A program made the position numbers and the translations under genes. The notes below the pieces were generated by a model. The model did not search any database, was not told the origin of the DNA, and saw only the letters and a list, made by a program, of their open reading frames with translations. 64,000 bases of DNA, taken from the NCBI GenBank assembly GCA_029237695.1, contig CM055271.1:80673488-80737487 (forward strand), read 5' to 3'. This DNA is from Conchocele bisecta. Its lineage: Eukaryota; Mollusca; Bivalvia; Lucinida; Thyasiridae. Every line of letters begins with the position of its first letter. Position 1 is the stretch's first letter. Shown here piece by piece: positions 8,411 to 18,288 of this stretch.

Positions 8411-8845
8411 ATGTCTGGAATAGCTATGATGGTTGGCGGTGCTTTGGTTAACGCATTGGCGTTTACAGGGAGTAATTTCTTATTCAGTTCATTGGGGAAT
8501 AATTCTGCGATTGAAGAACGCAAAAGGCATGATAATGCCGTAGAGCAATTACAAAAGGTACAGGCACAATGGGCAGAAAAAAGAACAGATAGATTAGATT
8601 GGATTAATAATGAAATTAGAAAGCAGAATCACGCTGCTAAGACGTTTGAGGATGTAGATGAAGCTATTAGGGAGTATAATGCTGTAACTGCGCCGGTGAC
8701 GGGTGCACAGCGATTACAATCGTTTCAGAGAGAACCAACGTTGACGGATTTTTACACACCCTCACAGAGTCAAAAGGATAGAGAAATTGTGTTTATTGTC
8801 GGTGGTATAGCGTTAGTCGGTGTAATTTCATACAAAATGCTTTGA
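8411..8845 (+). CDS. Conserved viral protein with hydrophobic ends (144 aa)
   Basis: This intact frame begins MSGIAMMVGGALVNALAFTG just after TATATAAACAAA. The first 28 residues are hydrophobic and glycine-rich. A charged helical middle follows (EERKRHDNAVEQLQKVQAQW and KRTDRLDWINNEIRKQ), then the motif LTDFYTPSQSQKDREI and a C-terminal hydrophobic helix (VFIVGGIALVGVISYKML). This layout, with the DFYTPS motif, recurs in animal virus-like elements of this kind. Its function is unknown; two hydrophobic ends around a coiled coil suggest a membrane-associated virion component. It is the last gene before the sequence turns into repeat-rich host-like DNA. Confidence 0.62.
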   Translation: MSGIAMMVGGALVNALAFTGSNFLFSSLGNNSAIEERKRHDNAVEQLQKVQAQWAEKRTDRLDWINNEIRKQNHAAKTFEDVDEAIREYNAVTAPVTGAQRLQSFQREPTLTDFYTPSQSQKDREIVFIVGGIALVGVISYKML

Positions 8846-9631
8846 ACTTAGTTTTCAAAAAAAAATGTCCAAGTCATAGGCCACTCAATGCGAGGGTCCA
8901 GATTTGCGCATACTATACTACTTATGATTTTTCTGTTTTTTTGTTCTCTTTTTTATTGTTTTACAATTGTAATCACTTCCAAATGTCATTTTCCAAGTAC
9001 GTGACCTCGACCATGGGTCAGCATTCTGCCATGGGTTCATCATAGAATGATGTGGTGTAATGTTATGAATGCATGTATGCACTATTTAAAGAATTCTATC
9101 TAAGCGGATACACCCACATGATTCAAAGTACATTTCCGTATGGATTTATGAAACATATACGTATTGGACTTTGGAGTGTTTACCAGTTTACACGCGTGTG
9201 ACTGCACTTCGGACTTGCCTATCTAAAACAAACATTCCGTAGTATTCAAGTTATCAATGAAACGTAACCATGTGTATACAAATGATACGGGTCAGCTTTG
9301 TACAAAACAGACCTATATTTTTGCACAAAAAGCGTTAGACATATGAATAATAAGGGTTCTGAAGCCGATCGCGTGCAAAGCAAGTGCTGTATATATTAGA
9401 GGTCATATAGGGCGACCTTTGACCTTTGGCCTTTTTGTACAAAAAAGCAAATAGTTTTGTACAAAAAACATGAAATTGAGTCCGGAAAACTATATTATCT
9501 ATATATTTATGATAACCCCTTTGTTTACAAACATTGTAGTAAAATTATCACCTGTATCAAGTGTTATTGGGAAACACTATTTTACAAAATGGGGAATGCC
9601 ACAGGCATCAGTATTTTGCGAGTGGGAAAAA
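8846..9631. other. Noncoding junction region, possible right terminus of the viral element
   Basis: No coding sequence is supported here. The first 200 bp may include the right terminal repeat of the viral element, but the left end needed to recognise it lies outside the window. From about 9290 on, several TTTGTACAAAA-type short palindromes occur (near 9298, 9428 and 9455). Confidence 0.4.
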
Positions 9632-9905
9632 ATGCCTAGCCACAGGGGCTGAGAAGCCTAAAGCAGTAAAATGGTCTTACACTTTTATACAAAAGTACAA
9701 GACTACTATATCGTCTTGTACAACAAGCATTGTTTTGATAAATTCCTAGTCTCAAGGGCTGAGAAGTTTACAATTGAGATTATATTGTAAGATTTTCATA
9801 TAAAGTACAAAAATACCAAACTATATAGTAGTTTTGTATTTTTATATATTTAAACTTCTAACCACAGGGTCTGAGAAAGCTAAAACTGAGATTATATTGC
9901 AGGAG
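9632..9905. repeat. Degenerate tandem repeat, about 110-bp units
   Basis: Three degenerate units each carry a CCACAGGGGCTGAGAAG-like block (near 9649, 9751 and 9862). The last two continue with a shared GAGATTATATTG word. GTACAAAA words are scattered between the blocks. The units look like an internal repeat of a noncoding element. Confidence 0.5.
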
Positions 9906-9929
9906 CCCCATATTCTATATATATCAGGG

Positions 9930-11083
9930 AAATTCACAAATTTAGTTGGAAAGTGGCCGAGCAGCTCACATGACAGCCATGTCTTTAACACGTCGAAGTT
10001 GAAGCGATGTTTGGATGGAGGACCGCATATGATGCATGATGCGTCTTGTTGGGAGATAGTGGCTATGCCTGTAAGCCCTATCTCCTAACACCCTACCTGC
10101 GACCCCGCGACAACCAGCAAGAGGCCTTCAATTTCGCCCACAAGAAGGCCAGGGCGACAATTGAACGTGCTTTTGGATGATGGAAGCTGTGGTTCCACAT
10201 CCTTCACAGCGAGATTAGAATGCGACCAGATCGTGTCTGTCGCATTATTGGTACATGTACGTCTATTTTGAAGAATGTTCGTAATGTAAAGGTACACGCC
10301 CTCTCAGTAGGCACAACATGTTCTTTATATCAGAGACATCATTCGAGACATTTTCTGACAAAATCAACATTCAGTCATCATTACCCCACGGATTGATTGG
10401 CATACATTATACATTTTATATCAGACGTAAATTTCCACATTGATATCAGGGGCGATGACCGTGTTTCCTTACAATGTAACGGGCATTACTATTTATTGTC
10501 AGTATTTATTTTTTGATGTTCCATGATCATACTTTATAATCTGTCGAAATATTATTTTTCAGATGACGCATTTAATTAATATAAATAATTAAACAATATC
10601 ATGCTTCATTTACATGCAATAGTCTGATACCACCGCGCGTCACTATCAGTAAAATAAATATTACTAAATTATTATATATGTATAGCGGGCACTTGTAATT
10701 TTTAGAACTGGTAGAATAGTGACACAATTGTACACTTATTTAATTTCTGTAAAGAAAATGTTGTGTCTACTGAGTGGGCATGTACCTTTAACTCCCCGTA
10801 GTGGTAATTTCATTACATAAATCAAATTTTCTTTTTTTTCTTAAAATATTTCTTATTGATACCTGCTGAATCCGTCCCTTCGCTTCCCTGAGACGGATAA
10901 CATTACATAACGCATTGCATAGCTCCAGGAGCGTGTGCAGTACTTCACAACATTGCCGTGGACTGCCATGAGGCGATGGAGGACGATGAAGATGGGGATG
11001 TCACCGACGATATGGTTATCCACTATAACGGGCCGGAGGATGGACGTACCATCCGGGACCACATCGCCCGCACATACTTCTAA
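9930..11083 (+). pseudogene. HARBI1-like (PIF/Harbinger) transposase, C-terminal half with one intron
   Basis: The DDE_Tnp_4-type catalytic region is visible as NLVGKWPSSSHDS, then [18 protein letters not shown] (second catalytic Asp, near 10053) and ERAFG (catalytic Glu, near 10165). The frame shifts near 10040, and a TGA at 10178-10180 replaces an expected sense codon right after ERAFG. Coding ends at a clean donor-like GT at 10251 and resumes after an AG at 10927-10928 with CAVLHNIAVDC, an acidic stretch, and RDHIARTYF before the TAA at 11081. This implies an intron of about 680 bp, which contains an inverted-repeat element. The N-terminal half, including the first catalytic Asp, is missing. 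Harbinger transposases act with a Myb-like partner, which is not seen nearby. Confidence 0.78.
10291..10787. mobile_element. Inverted-repeat (TTAA-target) MITE, copy 1, inside the HARBI1 intron
   Basis: The element starts AGGTACACGCCCTCTCAGTAG and ends with the inverted CTACTGAGTGGGCATGTACCT. The flanks are GTAA on the left and TTAA on the right, which fits a TTAA target duplication with one mutation. An inverted-orientation sister copy lies at 20940-21418, similar along its whole length. TTAA targets are typical of the piggyBac superfamily; no transposase is encoded. Confidence 0.72.
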
Positions 11084-11684
11084 GGACTGACCTCATCACT
11101 GGTGTTGCACACCGCGCCGGCGTAAACTCTTTCACATCGAAATGGGCGGCAGATTCCTGACGAATTCCCATTCAGTTACATGCAGGAGATACAACATAAA
11201 CACCGTTTCGTCTCGGTTACAAAATGTGTTTATATTATAGTTCTAAGTAGAGCCGAGTGGCATCTCGTCAGGAAACCGGTGCATTTTTCGATGTGTTAAT
11301 ATAACATGATCTTTTATTTCAAATATAAAAGCTGTTTAAATTTAATTTAATATCTGACCGTATTCTTTATTTAGTGCATACTATACCATACTATACTGTG
11401 TATTTAATTAACATCTGAGCCAACTTAGCTAGGACTAATTATAACTTACTGTCTGTTCCACGATTTTCTGCCGACGAACTTTTTGCTATTAAACATATTA
11501 AATCTGAACAATATTTAAATGTAAATAAATAACAAAAAAGTCACCCTCCCTAAAAAAAATTTCTTTCATGAAATTCCATCAAATATTGATTTCATAGCGA
11601 AAAACGATTTTTCCTATGGGAATTTAACATGGGGGAAGAAGTGGTGGAAGAGGAGGAGTAATTGTGGGATATGTTTTGCATTAT
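11084..11684. other. Noncoding AT-rich stretch with a MITE end fragment
   Basis: No coding sequence is supported. The segment around 11449-11480 (CTGTCTGTTCCAC followed by TTTTCTGCCGACGAAC) matches the right end of the element at 61570-61700. The rest shows no clear structure. Confidence 0.4.
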
Positions 11685-11870
11685 AGACTGACTGGTTCAC
11701 TCAACCGCTAATGAATCATTAGTACTAAGTTTGTCATTAGCGCATCATTAGTTAATGAGGCGTTAATGAAATTTCGTACAACCCGTTTTTAATAACACAT
11801 TAACTAATGAAGTTATTGTGTCATTAGGCTAATGATACATTAACTAATGTAACGTTCGTACAACCGGGTG
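11685..11870. repeat. Short element rich in CATTAACTAATGA words
   Basis: The segment carries repeated, partly inverted ATTAACTAATGA-like words and ends with a CAACCGGGTG block. This block and style resemble the right end of the Harbinger-like remnant near 32880-33062. It is probably a nonautonomous Harbinger-type terminus or MITE, but the termini are not clean. Confidence 0.4.
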
Positions 11871-12057
11871 CAGGGCTCTAGTTAAGGTGCGTCATTTGAT
11901 AACATTTTGGGGGAATTTTCCTCAAAATTGCAAGTTGGGAGTGCTTTAGAATCGTCTCATTGAGACGATTCTAAAAGTAAAGACCTCGAAACTTGCCATT
12001 TTTGGTGAGGAAATTAAAACATTCCCACTAAATTACGCACCTTAACTGGAGCTCTGG
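11871..12057. mobile_element. Near-palindromic MITE
   Basis: The left arm begins CAGGGCTCTAGTTAAGGTGCG and the right arm is its imperfect complement ending near 12057. The centre is AGAATCGTCTCATTGAGACGATTCT, so the element could fold into one long hairpin of about 90-bp arms. The centre resembles that of the palindromic element at 29283-29466. No coding capacity is present. Confidence 0.72.
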
Positions 12058-12629
12058 ATTTGTTATGTAGGCTATTATTTATTTCATGTTTTATCCAGTT
12101 TTATCAAATTTGCATAAATTTGTGGGACGAGTTGTGTAAGGGGCGTCTGTAAATCAGTTGGCCAAATACTGCATACATGATTATTATTTAAAAAAAAACA
12201 CGTAATTGACAGCAAAATATTTACCTTGTATGTTATTGATTCTTCCACAAACATATGTATAGTGACATATGGTGGCATATGGTGACTTACCGATTCCCGA
12301 AAGGGTCGGTGGTTCAAACCTCGAGTTGGTATTTTTTTCCCCATTAATTTTGTGATTTTAATAATTGTTTACTGTCCCAAAATATATTTATTTGGCTGTC
12401 ACAATTAATATTGCATTACATGTTGGCTCTTTTAGAATAAGCTAACTTTTCGTACAGCAAACATTTTTTTTTTTATGAATTTGAAATAATTAATGTCCTA
12501 CATCTGATAATAACACTGTTCCAACTGCGCCTGTGGCTATCACGACCAGAATTTACTGGCCGCAAACACAGTAGCCTTCGGCGTCTATTTATTAAATTAG
12601 TATTTTTTATTTGATTTGAATTCCGCGTG
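12058..12629. other. Noncoding stretch
   Basis: I see no gene here. A GGTTCAAACC word at about 12312 resembles a tRNA B box, but no cloverleaf can be built around it. The rest is AT-rich with poly-A and poly-T runs. Confidence 0.35.
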
Positions 12630-12842
12630 AGCGTTGAATTTTGTGTCAACACATTTACGGAAAATATTGGTGATTTTTCTAAACTAATATTGGCGAAGTC
12701 CGGCGAAGTCCGGCGATATATTTTGTGTCAAATTTCAACACCATTTACGGAAAATATTACTGATATTTTAAAACAATATCGGCAAAGTTTTCAACACCAT
12801 TTTACGTAAAATATTACTGATTTTCTAAAAACAATATTGGCG
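12630..12842. repeat. Tandem repeat, three units of about 70-80 bp
   Basis: Three units share CACCATTTACGGAAAATATT, a TGATTTT word and AACAATATTGGCG. The first unit includes a small internal duplication of GCGAAGTCCG. The units are diverged, so this is an old array. Confidence 0.65.
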
Positions 12843-14714
12843 TGTATTGAACAACTTAAAATATGTCTCACGCTTTTAACATTCCGGCCTCCGAAAATCG
12901 ATTTTTTTTTAAAAAATAACCAACCGTCTAATAGATCTGCGTATAATCGAGAGTGTATTGTCTCCGACACTGAGGCGTGGGCACACATCAAAATCACGCG
13001 TCAATTTCAAAACATTGCCTAAGGGTCAAAATTTACAGCTGTGTGATGTCATCAGATCAACAACTCGTCACACTGCTACGAGTTACCGATTTTTTCCACA
13101 CAAAGCCACATGTGTATTTATAATTAGATGTTGGGGTACATATTATCATGATTAGCACACCGTCTCACGAAGCGGGGGCTACATGTACTCATGGAATGCG
13201 ATCACGTGGTCTATTGTTTACACTGGATTAATGGCGGCCCCCATGAGGTCTCGGGGAAATCTTATGTTCATTAATACGACTGTGGTTTCTTGCTTTTAAT
13301 GATGACCATCATCCATGTTCCGACCGTTAACACTTATTTAGCAGCATTACCTATGTAGTTAGTCTGAACATTCTGCAGAGATATTTGAATCGGACGGAAT
13401 CGAACTTGGTTTAAACTTGGTCCGGTTCATATGCACAAGTCAACATATGAACTGAAAATTAATGGCGGTTTGTGCGACAGAAATCCGTACGCGGACGAAT
13501 AAAAAAAATGTTTTGTTATAAATATCACATATAGCGAAACAGCAATAGCATCTATTGTTTTAATAATATGCATACATATTGTAAGTAATGTTTAATAGCG
13601 ATATACTTATGAATAATATACTATACTAGTGTTTATACTCCCTCCAGCACTATGTTTTAAGGCTGTGTGATTTGACTCAAAATAAGCTGGATCAGTTAAT
13701 ATATTCATACACTTCATGAGAACATCAACGCATTTAAAATATACAAATATTACTTAAAGGAGTACCGATATGATACATTTTAATAATAAAAATATTGAAA
13801 ATACACTTTACAATCGCTTACAACATACTTTATTGATCGAAAATAGTCACTGCATCGTGGCCTATTTGACCGCATTACCTATTGCGCGGGTACCTCACTA
13901 GACCCCCTGTTTATGTAGGTAACTGCTGGTGTAGTGGGGTACGCTCGCTAATACAATGTTTGCGTAATGTCGGCCGCCTTTCAATTTTATCTTTTCTAAT
14001 GGGTCATTTAAGAAATATTCCGCATAACACGTACCCATGGTTGATCACCTAGTAAACGGTGGTAATTATGTATAACGTTCCAACTTGGTGTTTGTTCCGT
14101 AAATTGTGTTCAATGTGTTGTCTGATCAATGGGTGTTATTTACGAAATAATCATTCTGCGAGAAATGTTCATAAAATGGTAATAATTCCGTCGACATTCT
14201 CAATCCTAGCTAAATCCTAATAAAGCACCAAAAGTGTTTGGTCTAGTTTGGGGCCAAAGCTAGTTTAAGTTACTAATATGATTATATATGATTGTTTTAA
14301 TGCATTTTGGTGTCTCTATAATTAATTTTTGACAAATCCACACGCCGTTCACCTGTGAATTAGACATGCCAACCATCCCTCTTTAAGAGGGAGTCTCCCT
14401 CTTTGGAGTCGAGAATTTCTTTAAAATGAGGGGTATTTTCGGTAAAATGAAGTCTCCCTCTTGAGTGCAACAAAAAAAATTTCTTTGTTTATACACATTT
14501 ACTAAAAATAGAAAAAATGTGCTGATTTACCATTTAGCCTATATCGCTACAGCTATACCATGTATTAATTTCAAACTTCACCTGAAGTATCCATATCTGG
14601 TCATCTGTCAGTTTTATTGAAAATTATTTTGATAATTCAACAAACATGGCCGCCGTTACTAAAACTAGAAAAAAAGTCCCGATTTCCCATTTAGCATATA
14701 TCTATATGTTTTAT
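12843..14714. other. Noncoding region without recognised genes
   Basis: No reading frame here has a recognisable domain or length. A CCCTCTTTAAGAGGG palindrome with nearby repeats of CTCCCTCTT lies at about 14378-14463. Otherwise I see only AT-rich unique-looking DNA. Confidence 0.35.
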
Positions 14715-14989
14715 GTAAAATACATTTTTACTAGATACTTACCTGCTGGTACCAACATAATCCCAGCCTCCCAACCCCGCTTGCACTTCTTACAGATGAT
14801 ATTATGAGGTTGCCGGCGTGTTGCAATGCGCAAGCGCCGGGACGAGGCATCAGTGGTTCCTATTGTAGTGACTTATTCTCCTCTGCGAGTTATTTTAGCA
14901 AGCAGGTTGTTGCATATGATACCAGCAGGTAAGTATCTAGTAAAAAATATGATACCAGCAGGTAAGTATCTAGTAAAAATGTATTTTAC
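14715..14989. mobile_element. MITE with 35-bp terminal inverted repeats and a duplicated right end
   Basis: The left end GTAAAATACATTTTTACTAG continues through TACTTACCTGCTGGTA and recurs inverted at the right end. A 33-bp part of the right inverted repeat (GATACCAGCAGG...) is present twice in tandem, at 14918 and 14951. The interior, about 170 bp, is noncoding. Confidence 0.75.
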
Positions 14990-15529
14990 TTAAAAAAATA
15001 TATTTCAGAGCACCCGGCCTTCATTGCTTTGCGTCGTTTCTTGTTTTCTAATGACAGACCTGTGCACACAATATGTGTATCCTCCACTGAAAAGTGGTGG
15101 TTGGGAGGGTATGTGTAACCCAATGGTGTAGTTCATCATTACCTTTTTCACACCTGGTCTAATATACCGGGATATTTGTCCTCGAGAATTAGATCAGAAT
15201 CTTTGGGCTAAGTAATGCCACCTTCTCAGGATATTGTAATGTCAGTGTTGAATATTGTATTGTAAATAGAAACCTTTGAAAATAATATTGTAAATTCGGT
15301 GCTGATTTTGTAATTGAGGAACGGGGATCGATCCCATCGACTCGTCTGTATATGACCTTGATGTTGAATGGAACCAACGTAAAACCCATGTCAATCATTT
15401 CATGCCCTCTCACTTGTTTATTTCAGGTACAGAGTCCCAGTAACGTGGCAATTCAGGATCACGATTATGGACCCTCACATGTCGTATGTAGGCCTAATCT
15501 CGTTATCGCGCCTTGCAAAAGCAAGGAGT
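14990..15529. other. Noncoding stretch
   Basis: I see no gene and no clear repeat structure in this interval. Confidence 0.3.
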
Positions 15530-16585
15530 GCTTATGATATACCCCCGGTGACGTAGTCTGCACCTGTACGTCTGTTTGTATGTACGACTCATATTTTCAA
15601 AAACTTAACGTGCAGGATAATTGCTCATAACTGTTTCCCTTCATGAAATGTTTCCATATTTCACTGATGCATTTGCACTAGCATCCTGCATCATTCTATA
15701 CCAAACCTACCACACTCGCTAGTGATGGGGCCAAGGTCAAGGACAGGACGATCTTCGTGGAGCGAACTATCTTTGTTTCAAAAACTTAACATGCAGGATA
15801 CTTTCTTATAACTTCTGTTTCCCTTCATGAAGCATTTTTATATTTCACTGATGCTGTTGTACCAGCATCCCGCATCATTTCTGTACCAAACCGTGTTTCC
15901 GTCCGACATGTTAGTTTTTCACATTCTTATATTTCCGTAACCACTTGATGGATTGACCTCAAACTTGCTATGCATCTTTATTACCATCCATATTTTCATT
16001 GTGCACCACACCCGTACTGCCCCTGCCCCCATGGTCAAGGTCACAGCACTTAGAACTTTGCTAAAGTGTTTCACATTCTTATATTTCCCTAACCCCTTGA
16101 TGGATCGACATAAATATCGCTATGCATCTTTATTACCATCCATATTTTCATTGTGCACCACACCTGTGGTGCCCCTGCCCCCAAGGTCAAGGTCACAGCA
16201 CTTAGAACTTTGTTAAAGTTTTGTGTTAAAGTTTTTCACATTCTGACATTTCCATAGCCCCTTGATGGATTGATATCAATATTGCTATGCATCTTTATTA
16301 CCATCCATATTTTCATTGTGCACCACATCTGTGCTGCCCCTGTCCCCAAGGTCAAGGTCACAGCACTTAGAACTTTGTTACTGTTTTTTGTTAAAGTTTT
16401 TCACATTCTTATATTTCCGTAACCCCTTGATGGATGGACTTCAAACTTGCTATGCATCATTATTACCATCCATAGTTTCATTGTGCACCACACCCGTGCT
16501 GCCCCTGCCCCAAGGTCAAGGTCACAGCACTTAGAACTTTGTGTTAAAGTCAAGCACTCGTCGGAGAGCATCCATCGGTTTTACC
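15530..16585. repeat. Tandem-repeat element, about 165-bp units
   Basis: Units recur at about 15920, 16072, 16237 and 16402. Each contains TCACATTCTTATATTTCC, CCCTTGATGGATTGAC, CATCCATATTTTCATTGTGC and GGTCAAGGTCACAGCACTTA. A preceding segment (15535-15900) has related but more diverged units. A single further copy lies near 19450-19620. Short reading frames through this block come from the repeat and are not genes. Confidence 0.75.
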
Positions 16586-17137
16586 GATATCCTTGTTTTT
16601 AGCTTGGCATAGCTTCATTCTGCAAAACAATAGCCACCCCCGCTGACCCCAAGGTTAAGTTCACACACATATAGCTCACTTACAAACCTTAACGCTCGGG
16701 TTAATTGCTTGTATTTCTGTTTCCGTTAATGGAATGTTTTCATATTTCACTGATGCATTTGTAACATCACGCTTCATTTTGCAAAACAATCGCCACTATC
16801 GGCTGGCTCCCACCAGGCGAGCTTCGTTGTCTTCTAACAACTATTGTTTCCATTAAATTACATATATTGTTGGTGTATCTTTTATACCACACGTAATATC
16901 TGTATATGCCGCAGACAGAATTTATAAGGGTTACTTGAGATCAAGGTTTTACAATCATATAAATACCAAGGTTCTGCACTAAAATATTGGCTAATTTCAA
17001 TCAAATATTTCTATAAAATAAATAGTAGAATGAGCAGAGTTCTGTACTAATAAATCTGTCTAGCTATATTAAATAATAGGTTACTCTATATAATTTAATA
17101 ACATGTTACTCTATAATTCCAGACACTACGGCCGAGG
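16586..17137. other. Noncoding stretch flanking the repeat block
   Basis: The first 250 bp carry diverged remnants of the same repeat style (GACCCCAAGGTTAAG). The remainder is AT-rich with no recognised feature. Confidence 0.3.
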
Positions 17138-17250
17138 ATGCCCAATTGTTCTATCTGTGCAGACAGATTTTGCGACTCATTTCTTGCCTGTGGCCACACA
17201 CTATGTTATGTGTGTGATGTTGACTGGAGGAGAGGTCGCGCAGCTGCCAT
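17138..17250 (+). CDS. RING-finger-like exon fragment
   Basis: From the ATG at 17138 the frame reads MPNCSICADRFCDSF, then LACGHTLCYVCDVDWRRGR. The spacing CxxC, then CGHxxCxxC, is that of the N-terminal half of a C3HC4 RING domain such as those in TRIM-type E3 ubiquitin ligases. The remaining zinc ligands are not seen downstream in frame, and the sequence soon loses coding character. It could be a first exon of a host gene, a retrocopied fragment, or chance. No transcription evidence is available from sequence. Confidence 0.4.
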
Positions 17251-18218
17251 GTGTGTAGACAAAGTTTCGTTGAAATTCACAAACTTTATTATTAGATTGG
17301 CCATCTACTCTTTTTAACCTCAGCTAAAGGCTCAAATGAGCTAAGATAGTGGTGTTTAGAAATGGTGGTTATTTGCTACATGAACAGTGGTATTTCGGAG
17401 AAGACCCTTTAATAGCGGAATCGCGGTAATGGTTTTCCAACATAAACCCCTGGTACATGTGTCAAAGCTTAGCGGAGCAAGCCAGTAAGGTGTTGCATTG
17501 TGTAGAGGACAATCTGTCAAATTTTGTGAAACTAACACGCTTTTTATCAGGCAAATGCCATTGAAATAGTTAATAAATTATGTGTTTCTGTAAATATGTG
17601 TTAGGAATAACAAAATATCATGTTCAAAAACATATAACAATGTATATGTATACAATGTTCAAAATATTTTAAGGAGCATGCCCGTATCGAAATACGCTAA
17701 AACAGTGATTTTGAAAAAAACCTGCTAGATATTTTCAGGAATGCTTCTTTATACAATGTCTGTGACATCCAGCATATCATTATTGCCCAACAATCACCTT
17801 CATCTGCAATTTGTTATGCCCTACCAATTTATTGCTGTCCATCCGTCATCCACTTGAGCTCCAATAGACCGCGGTCTATTATAAGGCGATCTTGCGCTGG
17901 CGCCCATTAAGAAAAAAAAGAAGATAATTTTATGTGCATACCTCACTAATCAAAGGTCAAGCAGACAGTTCAACTTGAAACAACAATACAATATCTAGAC
18001 GCTGAAACTACAGAAAGTAACAATTTGTATGTATTGGACATTATAGTTGTAACCAGCGTAGGCCCAGATCAATTATGAACAATGTACCTGATCTTCTGAA
18101 CCATTTTATACTGTCATCTGCATTTACCTTTTATGGCCCTAAATGGCATTCTTCAATGCTGGTGGGCCGATAAACCCGATTCCATTCCATTCATCCCGAC
18201 AGGCCAAACTGATGATGT
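17251..18218. other. Noncoding stretch
   Basis: No gene is supported. A CCGCGGTC palindrome lies at about 17867, and nothing else stands out. Confidence 0.3.
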
Positions 18219-18288
18219 TTGCAAACAGTGTAGCTCCAGATGAGTCGGCTCTTAAAAAGCCGTCTCATCAGGCTCTGCGCTGTTTGTG
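18219..18288. repeat. Short palindromic dispersed repeat
   Basis: The segment begins TTTGCAAACAGTGTAGC and ends with the complementary GCGCTGTTTGT, with an inner inverted pair around GAGTCGGCT / GCCGTCTC. It forms a clean hairpin. Its core words (AGTGTAG, TGATGAG/TCATCAGG) resemble the dispersed family represented at 29528-29765. Confidence 0.6.

Larger units (their letters stand above)
1..8845. mobile_element. Endogenous Polinton/Maverick-like (adintovirus-like) DNA virus, left end outside window
   Basis: This block carries an integrase N-terminus, a double-jelly-roll major capsid protein, an FtsK/HerA-type packaging ATPase, a candidate penton-like protein and several small membrane or basic proteins, packed with short AT-rich spacers and no introns. 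An integrase together with capsid and packaging genes is the hallmark of Polintons/Mavericks and adintoviruses, which integrate into animal genomes. Most of the larger genes carry frameshifts or stops. The polymerase, the rest of the integrase and the left terminal repeat should lie left of position 1. The right terminus is not visible: coding stops at 8845 and repeat-rich host-like DNA follows. Family placement is from capsid and ATPase motifs; a finer name is inference. Confidence 0.82.

Noticed and set aside
12290..12345. tRNA-like B box (GGTTCAAACC) suggesting a tRNA or SINE
   Set aside because: No A box or cloverleaf can be paired around it, and no second copy was noticed.
15953..16534. 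Frames of 72-87 codons in the 165-bp repeat array
   Set aside because: They repeat with the array period and have no domain.
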